Shown piece after piece: positions 26,868-36,070 of a DNA stretch of 64,000 nucleotides. Position 1 is the stretch's first letter; every line of letters starts with the position of its first letter. A model generated the notes under the pieces. That model worked only from the letters and a program-made list of their open reading frames with translations, had not been told where the DNA came from and did not search any database. Source of the DNA: Williamsia faeni (GTDB lineage: Bacteria > Actinomycetota > Actinomycetes > Mycobacteriales > Mycobacteriaceae); assembly GCA_003202005.1 (NCBI GenBank), contig QJJF01000004.1:62001-126000 (forward strand), in the 5' to 3' direction. A program made the position numbers and the translations under genes.

Positions 26868-27926
26868 GTGGATTTCACGCTGGATTCCACCGCCCAAACT
26901 GTGAGCGATGTCATGGACTCCGTGCTGGAGCGGCACGAGACGGTCTGGGACGCGGAGCTGACAGATCTCGGTGGTTTTGAGACGACATTGTGGGCGGCGC
27001 TGGCCGGTGGAGGCGTGCTCGCCCTGCCCCTGCCCGAGGATCAGGGCGGTGACGACGTCGGTGTCGGTGGGCTGATCCCGGTCGCCACCGCGCTGGGGCG
27101 CTCGGCAGGCGTCACGCCGTCCATCGGCACCCTGATCTCGGGGCTGGCTCCGCTGGCCGCGCGGGCCCCCGAACTGGCGGCCGAACTCGGTGCCGCAGTG
27201 CAATCCGGTGGGTGGCTCGCCGCAGCCATCAACGAGCCGGGCGCGGCCATGACGACCACGCCCCACACAAGGGTGTCCGGCGGGAAACTGACAGGTACGA
27301 AAACCGGTGTGCTGCATGCCGAAGGCGCCTCTGCACTGCTTGTCGCCGCCGACACAGGTGTCGCCATCGTCGCCGCGGACCACGCGGATGTGACCATCAC
27401 CCGGACGACCTCGTCGTCCGGATGGGGCGAGTACACAGTCGAATTCGACAACGTACCGGTCGAGAACGTCGTCGAGGGTGATCCGGATTGGCTCATCGAG
27501 CATCATTCGCTCGGGATCGCCGCCTACGCCGACGGGTTGATCGCCGGCGCGATGAAACTGACGGCCACCCACGTCACCGAGCGTGTTCAGTTCGACAAGC
27601 CCATCGGGACGTTCCAGGCCGTACAGCAGCAACTCGCCGACATCTACGTGGTGGCACGGTCGATGACGCTGGCAACGACGGCAGCCGGCTGGCGTCTGTC
27701 CGAAGGCCTTGATGCCGGGTCCGACCTGGCGGTGGCGACGTACTGGCTGGCACAGGAGATCCCGGCGACCATGCGGACGATGGTCCACCTCCACGGTGGC
27801 ATCGGCGTCGACCTCACATACCCGTTGCACCGGTACTTCTCGATCGCCAAGGACCTGGCGCGTCTGGTCGGGGGAGCCACGAGTCGCCTCGACGCGCTGG
27901 CCGAGCAGGTAGAGGCAGGAGCGTAA
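26868..27926 (+). CDS. fadE28: Acyl-CoA dehydrogenase subunit FadE28 (ChsE1)
   Basis: A 352-residue ACAD-fold protein. It lacks the LxxER catalytic Glu: the corresponding helix reads HSLGIAAYADGLIAGAM. It retains the partner-type C-terminal FDKPIGTFQAVQQQLAD and HLHGGIGVDLTYPLHRY. In M. tuberculosis FadE28 and FadE29 form an alpha2-beta2 dehydrogenase for the 3-carbon steroid side chain, and here fadE29 follows by 4 bp. The start is GTG 26868 with GGAGGGG upstream. It is the first gene of a KstR-controlled operon running to fadD. Confidence 0.93.
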   Translation: MDFTLDSTAQTVSDVMDSVLERHETVWDAELTDLGGFETTLWAALAGGGVLALPLPEDQGGDDVGVGGLIPVATALGRSAGVTPSIGTLISGLAPLAARAPELAAELGAAVQSGGWLAAAINEPGAAMTTTPHTRVSGGKLTGTKTGVLHAEGASALLVAADTGVAIVAADHADVTITRTTSSSGWGEYTVEFDNVPVENVVEGDPDWLIEHHSLGIAAYADGLIAGAMKLTATHVTERVQFDKPIGTFQAVQQQLADIYVVARSMTLATTAAGWRLSEGLDAGSDLAVATYWLAQEIPATMRTMVHLHGGIGVDLTYPLHRYFSIAKDLARLVGGATSRLDALAEQVEAGA

Positions 27927-27930
27927 ACCG

Positions 27931-29094
27931 ATGTTCATTGATCTCACACCCGAACAACGCGCACTGAAATTCGAGCTGCGTGAATACTTTTCGACGCTGA
28001 TCTCGCCGGACGACGCGCAGGTGATGCTCACCGAGCGCCACGGACCCACCTATCGCAAGGTGATCCGTCAGATGGGCAAGGACGGCTGGCTCGGGGTCGG
28101 GTGGCCGAAGGAGTACGGCGGCCGCGGCTTTGGCCACATCGAGCAGCAGATCTTTGTCAACGAGGCTGCGCGCGCCGACATCCCGTTGCCATCGGTGACA
28201 CTGCAAACGGTGGGACCGACGCTGCAGCTCTACGGCAACGACGAGCAGAAGCAGCGGTTTCTGCCCGCCATCCTCGCCGGCGAGGTCCACTTCGCGATCG
28301 GTTACACCGAACCCGATGCGGGCACAGATCTGGCATCGCTCAAGACAACCGCGGTCCGTCGCGGTGACGAGTTCATCGTCAACGGGCAGAAGATCTTCAC
28401 CACCGGCGGCCATGACGCCGACTTCGTGTGGCTCGCGTGCCGGACCGACAAGGACGTGGCGAAGCACAAGGGCATCTCGATCCTGATCGTCGACACCACC
28501 GACCCCGGATACAGCTGGACTCCGATCATCACCGCCGACCACGCCCATCATGTGAACGCCACGTACTACTCGGATGTGGTGGTGCCGGCGAACATGGTGG
28601 TGGGTGAGGTCAACGGTGGTTGGCGTCTGATCACCACGCAGCTCAACCACGAGCGTGTGATGCTCGGTCCCGCCGGACGACTCGACGGACTTCTGGCGCG
28701 CATCACCGAGTGGGCGCAGCGGCCGGGGCCCGACGGCACCGTACCCGCCAAGCATGGGGACGTGAAACGTGCTCTGGCCGAATTGCACGCCTATTACCGG
28801 GTCAACGAGCTGCTCAACTGGCAGGTCGCGGCCGGTGGCGACTCGATCTCGATGGCAGACGCGGCGGCGACGAAAGTCTTTGCCACCGAACGGCTACAGC
28901 ACGTGCACCGGCTGATCGACGAGATCATCGGCCGCCACGGTGACTTCTCCGATCCGGAGACCGCCGCACTCGCCGACTGGTTCGACGTCCAGGCCAAACG
29001 CAACGTCGTGATCACGTTCGGAGGCGGGGTCAACGAGGTGATGCGCGAGATGATCGCCACCGCCGGACTCGGGCTGCCCCGTGGAAAGCGCTGA
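27931..29094 (+). CDS. fadE29: Catalytic acyl-CoA dehydrogenase subunit FadE29 (ChsE2)
   Basis: A 387-residue catalytic partner of FadE28 that oxidises 3-oxo-pregnene-20-carboxyl-CoA to the enoyl-CoA. Seen: GYTEPDAGTDLASLKT (FAD and substrate contacts), WLGVGWPKEYGGRG, and the base Glu241 in QLNHERVMLG, the same residue number as in the mycobacterial enzyme. The C-terminal AKRNVVITFGGGVNEVMRE closes the FAD site. Length equals the mycobacterial homologue. Second gene of the operon, 4 bp after fadE28. Confidence 0.95.
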   Translation: MFIDLTPEQRALKFELREYFSTLISPDDAQVMLTERHGPTYRKVIRQMGKDGWLGVGWPKEYGGRGFGHIEQQIFVNEAARADIPLPSVTLQTVGPTLQLYGNDEQKQRFLPAILAGEVHFAIGYTEPDAGTDLASLKTTAVRRGDEFIVNGQKIFTTGGHDADFVWLACRTDKDVAKHKGISILIVDTTDPGYSWTPIITADHAHHVNATYYSDVVVPANMVVGEVNGGWRLITTQLNHERVMLGPAGRLDGLLARITEWAQRPGPDGTVPAKHGDVKRALAELHAYYRVNELLNWQVAAGGDSISMADAAATKVFATERLQHVHRLIDEIIGRHGDFSDPETAALADWFDVQAKRNVVITFGGGVNEVMREMIATAGLGLPRGKR

Positions 29095-29109
29095 GAGAGG
29101 AGCCTTGCC

Positions 29110-30141
29110 ATGACAACCGTTGATGCTTCAGGGATCATCGCGGCCACCGACGAGGTCCGGGCCGCCGGCACAAGCGCCCCGGTGGCCGGCCGAGATCCCA
29201 TCAACACGGCCATGATCAACAACTGGACCGAAGCCATCGGGGACACCAATCCGATCTACGTCGACGATGACGCCGCGCGCGCCGCCGGGTACGACGGCAT
29301 CGTCGCGCCACCGGCGATGGCGCAGGTCTGGACGATGCGCGGGCTGACGAGGGCGCGCGCCGACGACGACCCACTCGGTCGGGTGACCGAGATTCTCGAC
29401 GAGGCCGGCTACACGTCGGTGGTTGCGACCAACTGTGATTCGACCTATCACCGGTACACGAAGCCGGGCGAAGAGGTGACGATCGAGGCCTCTCTGACAG
29501 ATGTGGTGGGGCCCAAGCAGACCGGGCTCGGTGAAGGCTGGTTCTTCACCACCAGGAACACGTGGAAGGTCGGTGACGAAGTGGTCGCCGAAATGGACTT
29601 CCGGATTCTCAAGTTCCGGCCACCGGCCAAGGATGCGGTGTCGGACAAGGATCCTGGCCCGTCGGCCGACAACTCGGTGATCTCGTCCCTCGGGTCACCG
29701 ACCGCCGACTTCGACCCGGCGAAGATGATGCGCCCCACGCCTTCTCTCGACACGCTGTTCTTCTGGGACGGTGTCCGTGACCATGAGCTGCGCATCCAGA
29801 AGCTCGAGGACGGATCGCTCCGCCATCCGCCGGTGCCGGCGATCTGGAAAGCCAAGGGACAGGACACCGACTACGTGGTGTCGTCCGGTCTGGGCAGCGT
29901 CTACAGCTACGTGGTGCACCATGCCCCCAGGGTTCCCGGACGTTCGGTGCCGTTTGTCGTCGCGCTTGTCGAACTCGAAGAAGGTGTACGGCTCCTCGGT
30001 GAGCTCCGCGGGGTCGACCCGGCGCAGGTCAGCATCGGACTGCCGGTACGTGTTGAGTTCCTTGACTTTCCGGCTGCGGACGATACCGACGCCTGGACCT
30101 TGTACGCATGGCAACCCGCCGGAACAGGAGTGCAGTCGTGA
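29110..30141 (+). CDS. chsH2: Enoyl-CoA hydratase subunit ChsH2 (MaoC + DUF35)
   Basis: A 343-residue two-domain protein. Residues ~1-175 are a MaoC-like hot-dog domain (NNWTEAIGDTNPIYVDDDAA); residues ~200-340 are a DUF35 zinc-ribbon/OB-fold part (WDGVRDHELRIQKLEDGSL, YSYVVHHAPRVPG). In known systems ChsH1-ChsH2 hydrates the steroid enoyl-CoA, and the DUF35 part docks the aldolase Ltp2. The ATG at 29110 has GAGAGGAG upstream. The stop overlaps the chsH1 GTG by 4 bp. The typical zinc-ribbon Cys residues of DUF35 are not evident, as in other ChsH2 proteins. Confidence 0.93.
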   Translation: MTTVDASGIIAATDEVRAAGTSAPVAGRDPINTAMINNWTEAIGDTNPIYVDDDAARAAGYDGIVAPPAMAQVWTMRGLTRARADDDPLGRVTEILDEAGYTSVVATNCDSTYHRYTKPGEEVTIEASLTDVVGPKQTGLGEGWFFTTRNTWKVGDEVVAEMDFRILKFRPPAKDAVSDKDPGPSADNSVISSLGSPTADFDPAKMMRPTPSLDTLFFWDGVRDHELRIQKLEDGSLRHPPVPAIWKAKGQDTDYVVSSGLGSVYSYVVHHAPRVPGRSVPFVVALVELEEGVRLLGELRGVDPAQVSIGLPVRVEFLDFPAADDTDAWTLYAWQPAGTGVQS

Positions 30142-30623
30142 GTGTTCCCTCCGCCGTCCCTACTGATGTACCGCCCGCCATCCCGCCCGCCGTTGCCGTC
30201 GGTGTTGAACTGCCGGCCCTCACGGTGAACGCGACGCCGACATTTGTGGTCTCGACGGCCTTGGCCACCAGGGACTTTCAGGATGTCCACCACGACCGCG
30301 ACCTCGCGCACCAGAAGGGGTCGAAGGACATTTTTGTCAACATCCTCACCGACACCGGGCTGGTGCAGCGGTACATCACCGACTGGGCGGGGCAGCGCGC
30401 GCAGATCCGGTCGATCAAGCTGCGACTGGGCGTGCCCTGGTATGCCTACGACACACTGACGCTCAGCGGCACCGTGAGTGCGGTGGACAACGGTCTGGTG
30501 ACGGTCGACGTCGTCGGCAAGGACAGCCTCGGGAACCACGTGACGTCGGTGGTGACACTGGTGATGGACCACACCGAGGTCAGTGAAGCGGCCGGGAAAA
30601 GTGAAGCGGGAGTCAGTCGATGA
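30138..30623 (+). CDS. chsH1: Enoyl-CoA hydratase subunit ChsH1 (MaoC-like)
   Basis: A 161-residue hot-dog-fold hydratase partner of ChsH2. The hydratase motif region is ATRDFQDVHHDRDLAHQKG with Asp and His in the usual active-site positions; IFVNILTDTGLVQRYITDW follows. The N-terminus holds a short Pro-rich lead (PSAVPTDVPPAIPPAV). GTG 30138 is preceded by AGGAG. Stop and ltp2 start overlap (ATGA). It acts in the last side-chain cycle, before the retro-aldol step by Ltp2. Confidence 0.92.
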   Translation: MSVPSAVPTDVPPAIPPAVAVGVELPALTVNATPTFVVSTALATRDFQDVHHDRDLAHQKGSKDIFVNILTDTGLVQRYITDWAGQRAQIRSIKLRLGVPWYAYDTLTLSGTVSAVDNGLVTVDVVGKDSLGNHVTSVVTLVMDHTEVSEAAGKSEAGVSR

Positions 30624-31792
30624 GTGGGTTGTCCGGCAAGGCCGCCATCGTCGGTATCGGGGCCACCGACTTCTCCAAGAGTTCGGGTCGCAGCGAACTG
30701 AGGCTGGCTGCCGAAGCGGTGACCGCTGCGATCGCCGACGCCGGACTGACACCGGCCGACGTCGATGGGCTGGTCTCCTTCACTATGGACACCAACACCG
30801 AGATCGCCGTCGCCCGGGCCTCGGGTATCGGTGAGCTGAAGTATTTCTCTCGCATCCACTTTGGTGGGGGAGCGGCGTGTTCCACCGTGCAGCAGGCGGC
30901 GATGGCTGTGGCCACCGGCGTCGCCGATGTGGTGGTCGCTTACCGTGCCTTCAACGAGCGGTCGGGCATGCGATTCGGCCAGGTGAACACCTCACTGGTC
31001 GCGCAGGACAACTCGTCGGGCACCGACAACGCCTTCAGCTATCCGCACGGACTGAGTACCCCGGCGGCATTTGTTGCGATGGTGGCGCAGCGATACATGC
31101 ACGAATATGGCGCCACCAGCGCGGATTTCGGCCAGATCGCAGTGGTCGACCGGAAACACGCGGCCGTCAATCCCGAAGCGTTTTTCTACGGTAAACCCAT
31201 CACACTCGACGATCATCAGAGCTCGCGGTACATCGCCGAGCCCCTGCATCTCCTCGACTGCTGCCAGGAGTCCGATGGTGGCGTGGCGATTGTGGTGGTG
31301 TCGGCGGAGCGCGCGAAGGACCTTCCGCATACCCCGGCGATCATCGCGGGGGCCGCGTCCGGCAGCGGCGAGAACCAATACATCATGACCAGCTACTACC
31401 GCGACGACATCGCCGGACTTCCCGAAATGGGGTTGGTGGGCAGGCAATTGTGGGAGCAGTCGGGCCTGCGTCCCGACGACATGGACGTGGCGATCCTCTA
31501 CGACCACTTCACGCCGTATACGTTGATGCAGCTCGAGGAGCTGGGGTTCTGTGGTCGGGGAGAAGCCAAAGACCTTGTCCGCGAACCCGGTGCGCTCGAG
31601 GTCGGTGGCCGGCTGCCGCTCAACACCCACGGCGGACAGCTCGGGGAGGCGTACATCCACGGGATGAACGGCATCGCCGAAGCCGTCCGGCAGCTTCGCG
31701 GCGTATCGGTCAATCAGGTCGACGGGGCCGACAAGGTGGTTGTCACCGCCGGCACCGGAGTCCCCACGAGCGGTCTTGTCCTCACCGCATAG
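30620..31792 (+). CDS. ltp2: Steroid side-chain aldolase Ltp2 (thiolase-like)
   Basis: A 390-residue thiolase-superfamily protein that cleaves the 17-hydroxy-propionyl-CoA intermediate to a 17-ketosteroid and propionyl-CoA. The family shape is clear (AAIVGIGATDFSKSSGR, HFGGGAACSTVQQAAMAVA, LNTHGGQLGEAYIHGMNG). It lacks the usual thiolase Cys nucleophile, as expected for Ltp2, which uses Tyr residues. It overlaps chsH1 by 4 bp. Position and order fadE28-fadE29-chsH2-chsH1-ltp2 match M. tuberculosis Rv3544c-Rv3540c. Confidence 0.94.
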   Translation: MSGLSGKAAIVGIGATDFSKSSGRSELRLAAEAVTAAIADAGLTPADVDGLVSFTMDTNTEIAVARASGIGELKYFSRIHFGGGAACSTVQQAAMAVATGVADVVVAYRAFNERSGMRFGQVNTSLVAQDNSSGTDNAFSYPHGLSTPAAFVAMVAQRYMHEYGATSADFGQIAVVDRKHAAVNPEAFFYGKPITLDDHQSSRYIAEPLHLLDCCQESDGGVAIVVVSAERAKDLPHTPAIIAGAASGSGENQYIMTSYYRDDIAGLPEMGLVGRQLWEQSGLRPDDMDVAILYDHFTPYTLMQLEELGFCGRGEAKDLVREPGALEVGGRLPLNTHGGQLGEAYIHGMNGIAEAVRQLRGVSVNQVDGADKVVVTAGTGVPTSGLVLTA

Positions 31793-31829
31793 TTCTTGCT
31801 CAGTTCTCATCGCATAGGAGATTTCTCAG

Positions 31830-33464
31830 ATGGCATTCAACCTTGCCGATGTTTTCGAAACCGTCGCGGATGCTGTTCCCGAGCGGATCGCGCTGACCTA
31901 CGAGGGCGTTGATCACAGCTACCAGTTGCTCGAACGCGAGTCGAACCAGGTGGCACACCTGTTGACGGCCAATGGAATCGTGGCGGGCGAGCACGTTTCC
32001 CTGTTCCTCAAGAACAGTCTCGAGCACGTCACCACGATTCTGGGTGTCATCAAACTGCGCGCCGTTCCGATCAACGTCAATTACCGGTACACCCCGGCGG
32101 AACTGCTGTACATCTTCGAGAACTCCGACTCGGTCGCGATTGTTGTCGAGGAGACCGAACATCAGGACAACCTGGCGCAGATCATCGGGCAGGTCCCGAC
32201 CCTGCGGACCGTCCTGGTCATCGGTCAGGTCGCGGACTCGCTGGCAGATGCCGCGGCGCAGGCCGGTGTGACCGTGGCACCCTTTGCACCGGAGGGTCAT
32301 TCGGATGTGCGCGATTTCGAACCCCGGACGGGTGATGAGTTGTGGGTGCTTTACACCGGTGGCACCACCGGTTATCCCAAGGGGGTCATGTGGCGGCATG
32401 ACGACTTCTTCCACAAACCGCTGTCGGGTGGTAACCCGTACGAGGACAACAATCCGCGGAAGAACCTCGGTGAAGTTGCCGCCGCTGCAAAGGAATTCCC
32501 TGAGCTGGCGTTCCTGATCGCGGCACCGCTGATGCACGGCGCAGCACTGTATTCGTTGTTCACGTTCCTGACCCTGGGTGCGCGCCTGGTGCTGATGCGA
32601 TCATTTGACCCCGAGAAGGTCGTGCGCTCGATCGAGTCGGACAAGGTCAACGTCATCTTGATCGTCGGTGACGGCATGGGTTCGCCGCTGGCCGACGCGA
32701 TGGCCGAGTTGAAGGACGAGGTCGACATGTCGGCTCTGTTCTCGATCACCTCGGGCGGCGCGATCTGGTCGGTCGCGGTGCGGGAACGGATGCGTGCGGT
32801 AAAGCCGGATCTGTTGCTGCGAGACAACTTCGGCGCGTCGGAGTCGGGCAATGACGGCGCCTTCGAGGTCCGCGAAGACGGCACTCTGGCGATGCCTCCC
32901 TCATCGAAGATGACCGTCCTCGACGAGAAGCTCGAAGTGATCGAACCCGGCTCCGGTGAGGTCGGGATGATCGCGCGAATCGGCAATGTACCGCTGGGCT
33001 ATTACGGGGACGAGGAGAAGTCTGCGCGAACGTTCCCCACCCTGCCTGACGGCACCCGGGTATCGGTGCTCGGCGACATGGCACACGTCGAGGCCGATGG
33101 GACGATCGTCTTCCTGGGACGTGGATCTCAGTGCATCAACACCGGTGGCGAAAAGGTTTTCGCCGAAGAGGTCGAGGCCGCGCTGCACGCGCACCCCGCG
33201 GTCGCCGACGCATTGGTGGTCGCGGCGCCCGACGAGCGGATGGGCCAGAAGGTGTCCGCGGTGGTCGCGGTCCGTCCGGACAAGCCCGAACCGACGCTCG
33301 ACGACATCCAGGAACACTGCCGAACCATGCTGGCGGGCTACAAGATTCCCCGTCTCCTGGTGTTGGTCGACGAGATCAAGCGCACTCCGGCCGGCAAAGC
33401 CGACTACCGGTGGGCAAAGGAAACGGCACTGGATGCTTCTGTGTCGGGTGCCGTGAGCAGCTGA
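31830..33464 (+). CDS. Acyl-CoA synthetase, FadD19/FadD17 group
   Basis: A 544-residue AMP-forming CoA ligase. Motifs: P-loop LYTGGTTGYPKGVMWRH, A5-like DNFGASESGNDGAF, A7 GDMAHVEADGTIVFLGRG, and C-terminal catalytic Lys in RTPAGKADYRWAKE. The WRH and YRWAKE signatures are shared with steroid side-chain ligases such as FadD19, so a C24 or C22 steroid acid is the likely substrate; FadD17 is also close and I cannot separate them here. AGGAG precedes the ATG. It is the last gene of the KstR-controlled operon, converging with the ABC permease after 4 bp. Confidence 0.88.
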   Translation: MAFNLADVFETVADAVPERIALTYEGVDHSYQLLERESNQVAHLLTANGIVAGEHVSLFLKNSLEHVTTILGVIKLRAVPINVNYRYTPAELLYIFENSDSVAIVVEETEHQDNLAQIIGQVPTLRTVLVIGQVADSLADAAAQAGVTVAPFAPEGHSDVRDFEPRTGDELWVLYTGGTTGYPKGVMWRHDDFFHKPLSGGNPYEDNNPRKNLGEVAAAAKEFPELAFLIAAPLMHGAALYSLFTFLTLGARLVLMRSFDPEKVVRSIESDKVNVILIVGDGMGSPLADAMAELKDEVDMSALFSITSGGAIWSVAVRERMRAVKPDLLLRDNFGASESGNDGAFEVREDGTLAMPPSSKMTVLDEKLEVIEPGSGEVGMIARIGNVPLGYYGDEEKSARTFPTLPDGTRVSVLGDMAHVEADGTIVFLGRGSQCINTGGEKVFAEEVEAALHAHPAVADALVVAAPDERMGQKVSAVVAVRPDKPEPTLDDIQEHCRTMLAGYKIPRLLVLVDEIKRTPAGKADYRWAKETALDASVSGAVSS

Positions 33465-33468
33465 GGTA

Positions 33469-34236
33469 CTAGCTGATTTTGCGTCGGTAGACGGACATCG
33501 CGACGGTGTACGCGACGATGAGAATGCCGACGCACCAGCCCAGGGCGATCCAGATGTCGCTGCCGATCGGGTGCTGGGCGAAGATGTCGCGGATCGTGGT
33601 GACGATCGCTGTGACCGGCTGGTTGTCGGCGAACCATTTCACCGGCGCGGGCATCGATTCGCTGGGCACGAACGCGGTACTGATGAACGGCAGGAAGATC
33701 AGCGGGTAGGCGAAGGCACTCGCTCCGTCGACCGTCTTTGCGGAAAGACCGGCGATCACAGCGACCCACGTCAACGCCAGGGTGAACAGGGTGAGGATGC
33801 CGGCGACTGCGAGCCACCCCAGCACGCCCGTCCCTGTGCGGAACCCCATGACGACGGCAATGCCGATGACGATCAGGACCGAGGTCAGGTTGGCGACCAG
33901 TGAGGTCAGTACGTGTGCCCACAACGCGCTGGAGCGTGCGATCGGCATGGACTGGAATCGTTCGAAGATCCCGCCGTGCAGATCCATGAACAGGCGGTAG
34001 GCGGTGTACGCGATACCCGACGCGACCGTGATGAGCAGGATGCCGGGCAGCATGAAGTCGATGTACGACCCTGAACCGGTGTCGATCGCGCCGCCGAACA
34101 CGTAGACGAACAGCAGCATGAGTGCGACCGGGGTGATCGCAGTGGTGATGATGGTGTCCGGACTGCGCAGGATGTGGCGCAGCGACCGCCCCGTCAGGAC
34201 GGTGGTGTCGCTGTAGAAGTGTGCGGTGGTGATCAT
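33469..34236 (-). CDS. ABC-2 type permease (DrrB-like)
   Basis: About 255 residues with six predicted membrane helices, of the DrrB/ABC-2 export-permease family. Seen: SLRHILRSPDTIITTAITPVALM near the N-terminus, FMLPGILLITVASGIAYTAY, and the DLHGGIFERFQSMPIARSS segment typical of DrrB. Start ATG 34236 has GGGAGG upstream (34239 is an alternative); either way the start overlaps the ATPase stop. It is the last gene of a padR-DUF1048-ATPase-permease operon. The exported compound is unknown. Confidence 0.9.
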   Translation of the reverse strand: MITTAHFYSDTTVLTGRSLRHILRSPDTIITTAITPVALMLLFVYVFGGAIDTGSGSYIDFMLPGILLITVASGIAYTAYRLFMDLHGGIFERFQSMPIARSSALWAHVLTSLVANLTSVLIVIGIAVVMGFRTGTGVLGWLAVAGILTLFTLALTWVAVIAGLSAKTVDGASAFAYPLIFLPFISTAFVPSESMPAPVKWFADNQPVTAIVTTIRDIFAQHPIGSDIWIALGWCVGILIVAYTVAMSVYRRKIS

Positions 34237-35009
34237 CATTCCTCCCGGCTCGTAGGGGATTTGCTGACTATTGCGAGAAAGACCTCCTCGAGGGTGGGCT
34301 GCTTCTCGACGTACTCGACTTTCGCGGGCGGCAGCAATTGTTGGAGTTCGGCGAACGTGCCGCTGACGACGATCCGGCCCTCGTGGAGGATCGCGATCTG
34401 GTCGGCGAGATACTCGGCCTCGTCCAGGTGTTGCGTCGTGAGCAGCACAGTGGTGCCGGTGTCGGCGAGTTCCTTCACCGTTTGCCACACCTCAAGGCGC
34501 GCTTGGGGATCGAGCCCGGTGGTCGGCTCGTCCAGGAAGATGACAGGCGGGTTCCCGATGAGGCTCATCGCAATGTCTAGCCGGCGACGCATTCCACCGG
34601 AATAGGTCGAGGCTTTCCGGTCGCCGGCGTCGGTCAGCGAGAAGCGGTCGAGCAGTTCGTCGGCAATCGTGCCGGGGTCCTTCAGGTGCCGCAATCGGGC
34701 GACAAGTGCGAGATTCTCTCGGCCACTGAGGATTTCGTCCACGGCAGCGAACTGTCCGGTGAGGCTGATCGACTCTCGCACACTCTGTTGCTGCGTGGCG
34801 ACGTCGAAGCCGTCCACGCTTGCGGTGCCGGCGTCCTGCCGTAGCAAGGTCGCGAGGATCTTGACAACCGTGGTTTTGCCCGCCCCGTTCGATCCGAGCA
34901 GGGCGAAGATGCTGCCGGTAGGCACCGTGAAATCGACGCCGCGCAGCACATGTAAGTCGTTGTACGACTTCTCCAAACCCTGCACCCGGATCGCTGCGGC
35001 CGCGGTCAT
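34236..35009 (-). CDS. ABC transporter ATPase (DrrA-like)
   Basis: A 257-residue ABC ATPase. Walker A is LLGSNGAGKTTV, the signature TYSGGMRRRLDIAMSL, and Walker B VIFLDEPTTGLDP with LTTQHLDEAEYLADQIAI; the C-terminal extension EYVEKQPTLEEVFLAI is typical of DrrA. Start ATG 35009 overlaps the stop of the DUF1048 gene by 4 bp, and the downstream permease overlaps again. Together they form a daunorubicin-resistance-type exporter. It interrupts the steroid region and carries no KstR box. Confidence 0.92.
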   Translation of the reverse strand: MTAAAAIRVQGLEKSYNDLHVLRGVDFTVPTGSIFALLGSNGAGKTTVVKILATLLRQDAGTASVDGFDVATQQQSVRESISLTGQFAAVDEILSGRENLALVARLRHLKDPGTIADELLDRFSLTDAGDRKASTYSGGMRRRLDIAMSLIGNPPVIFLDEPTTGLDPQARLEVWQTVKELADTGTTVLLTTQHLDEAEYLADQIAILHEGRIVVSGTFAELQQLLPPAKVEYVEKQPTLEEVFLAIVSKSPTSREE

Positions 35010-35368
35010 TTCTGGCCTCGTTCCGCGTCCTCGAAGGCCTTGGTCAGGCGGGCGCGCTCCTTGTCGATCCACTGCCGCCCGTTGTAGGCCTGGGCGAATG
35101 TCTCGGCGAATTCGACCGGGTCGTCGCCGACGATGTCGCGGACCGGGGTGCCGTCGACGGCGGCTCGCTCCCAGAGGTCGACGAAGTCGCCGAGCATCTT
35201 CACGATAGTCTCGCCGTCGGTGAGGCCTCCGTAATACGTCAGGTACCGCTGGAGGGCTTTACCGGACGTGAGGTAGGGCTCGGGAAGCGAATCAATGCGT
35301 GATTGGTGTTTCTTGTACTCCCGCTTCTTCTCGAGTGAACCGACGATGTTTGTCATCCAGTTGGTCAT
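35006..35368 (-). CDS. DUF1048 family protein
   Basis: A 120-residue helical cytoplasmic protein of the DUF1048 family, with KKREYKKHQSRIDSLPEPY and LDFVDLWERAAVDGTP-like segments. DUF1048 genes regularly sit between padR and an ABC exporter in actinobacteria and firmicutes. Start ATG 35368 is 2 bp after the padR stop and overlaps the ATPase gene at the other end. Function unknown. Confidence 0.82.
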   Translation of the reverse strand: MTNWMTNIVGSLEKKREYKKHQSRIDSLPEPYLTSGKALQRYLTYYGGLTDGETIVKMLGDFVDLWERAAVDGTPVRDIVGDDPVEFAETFAQAYNGRQWIDKERARLTKAFEDAERGQK

Positions 35369-35370
35369 GA

Positions 35371-35700
35371 TCACGTCTCCTTGTCGTGAAGTCGTTCGAT
35401 ACGTTCGGTGAGGAACTTCCATGTGGTCCAGAACTCGTTGAGTTGTTCGCGCCCTTGGGCGTTGATCGAATACACCTTTCGCGGCGGTCCTTTCTCGGAC
35501 GGCACCTTCACCACATCCACGAAGCCTCGCTGCTCGATGCGAATGAGCAAGGCGTAGACGGTGCCTTCGGCGAGATCCGAGAATCCCTGCTCCCTCAGCA
35601 GCGTGGTGATCTCGTATCCGTAAGCGGGACGATCGGCCAGCAGCGCGAGCACAATGCCCTCGAGCGTGCCCTTGAGCATCTCCGTCATCTGGTTGCCCAT
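35371..35700 (-). CDS. PadR-family transcriptional repressor
   Basis: A 109-residue winged-helix regulator. The wHTH reads LLADRPAYGYEITTLLREQG followed by LAEGTVYALLIRIEQRGFV, and the wing KGPPRKVYSINAQGREQL, the PadR signature. It is first in the operon and has an inverted repeat 34 bp upstream, so it probably represses its own operon until a drug-like ligand binds. Start ATG 35700 (a GTG precedes it) has AGAGGGGG upstream. Confidence 0.9.
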   Translation of the reverse strand: MGNQMTEMLKGTLEGIVLALLADRPAYGYEITTLLREQGFSDLAEGTVYALLIRIEQRGFVDVVKVPSEKGPPRKVYSINAQGREQLNEFWTTWKFLTERIERLHDKET

Positions 35701-35733
35701 CACTCACCCCCTCTGTCTAGTCTGTGATGCTGA

Positions 35734-35766
35734 GTACTGGTACCAAGTTACGCCGAGTACCAGTAC
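35734..35766. promoter_or_regulatory. Candidate PadR operator
   Basis: GTACTGGTAC and GTACCAGTAC are exact reverse complements separated by 13 bp. They lie 34 bp upstream of the padR start. Confidence 0.55.
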
Positions 35767-35944
35767 ATAGCAATACTGAATAGCAGGTGACCGGGTGGCG
35801 GCAAGGCGTGGTACTCGGCCGGGCCAGATTCTCTTGTCCGACGGTGCTGATAGATTCGGCGCCGCAGGCTGTGTCCGCGTGAGGCGGGCGTGAGTTTCCA
35901 CGGAAGCTGTTGTGCACGAGGAAAATTGATGCAGATCAGCCCTT

Positions 35945-35960
35945 GCGAATGTATGTTCGA
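35945..35960 (+). promoter_or_regulatory. LexA-like SOS box upstream of the HNH gene
   Basis: GCGAATGTATGTTCGA matches 10 of 12 fixed positions of the mycobacterial SOS box TCGAAC-N4-GTTCGA. It is 110 bp upstream of the HNH endonuclease start. The rest of the 35767-36070 spacer is less GC-rich and shows no gene. Confidence 0.5.
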
Positions 35961-36070
35961 ATGGCTACTGTGGAATCAGTTGATCATCGAGACAACGACG
36001 AATCGAACAAAACACCTTCCGAGAGAACTGGTCAACTTTCCTGTTGCTTCTTGCCTGGAGGTGTTTTGTG

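Noticed and set aside
31830-33464. Firm naming as fadD19
   Set aside because: Motifs are shared by FadD19 and FadD17; sequence alone in this window does not separate them.
35650-35670. CGAGCGTGCC inside padR as a third repeat locus
   Set aside because: A single copy within a coding region, explained by codon usage.
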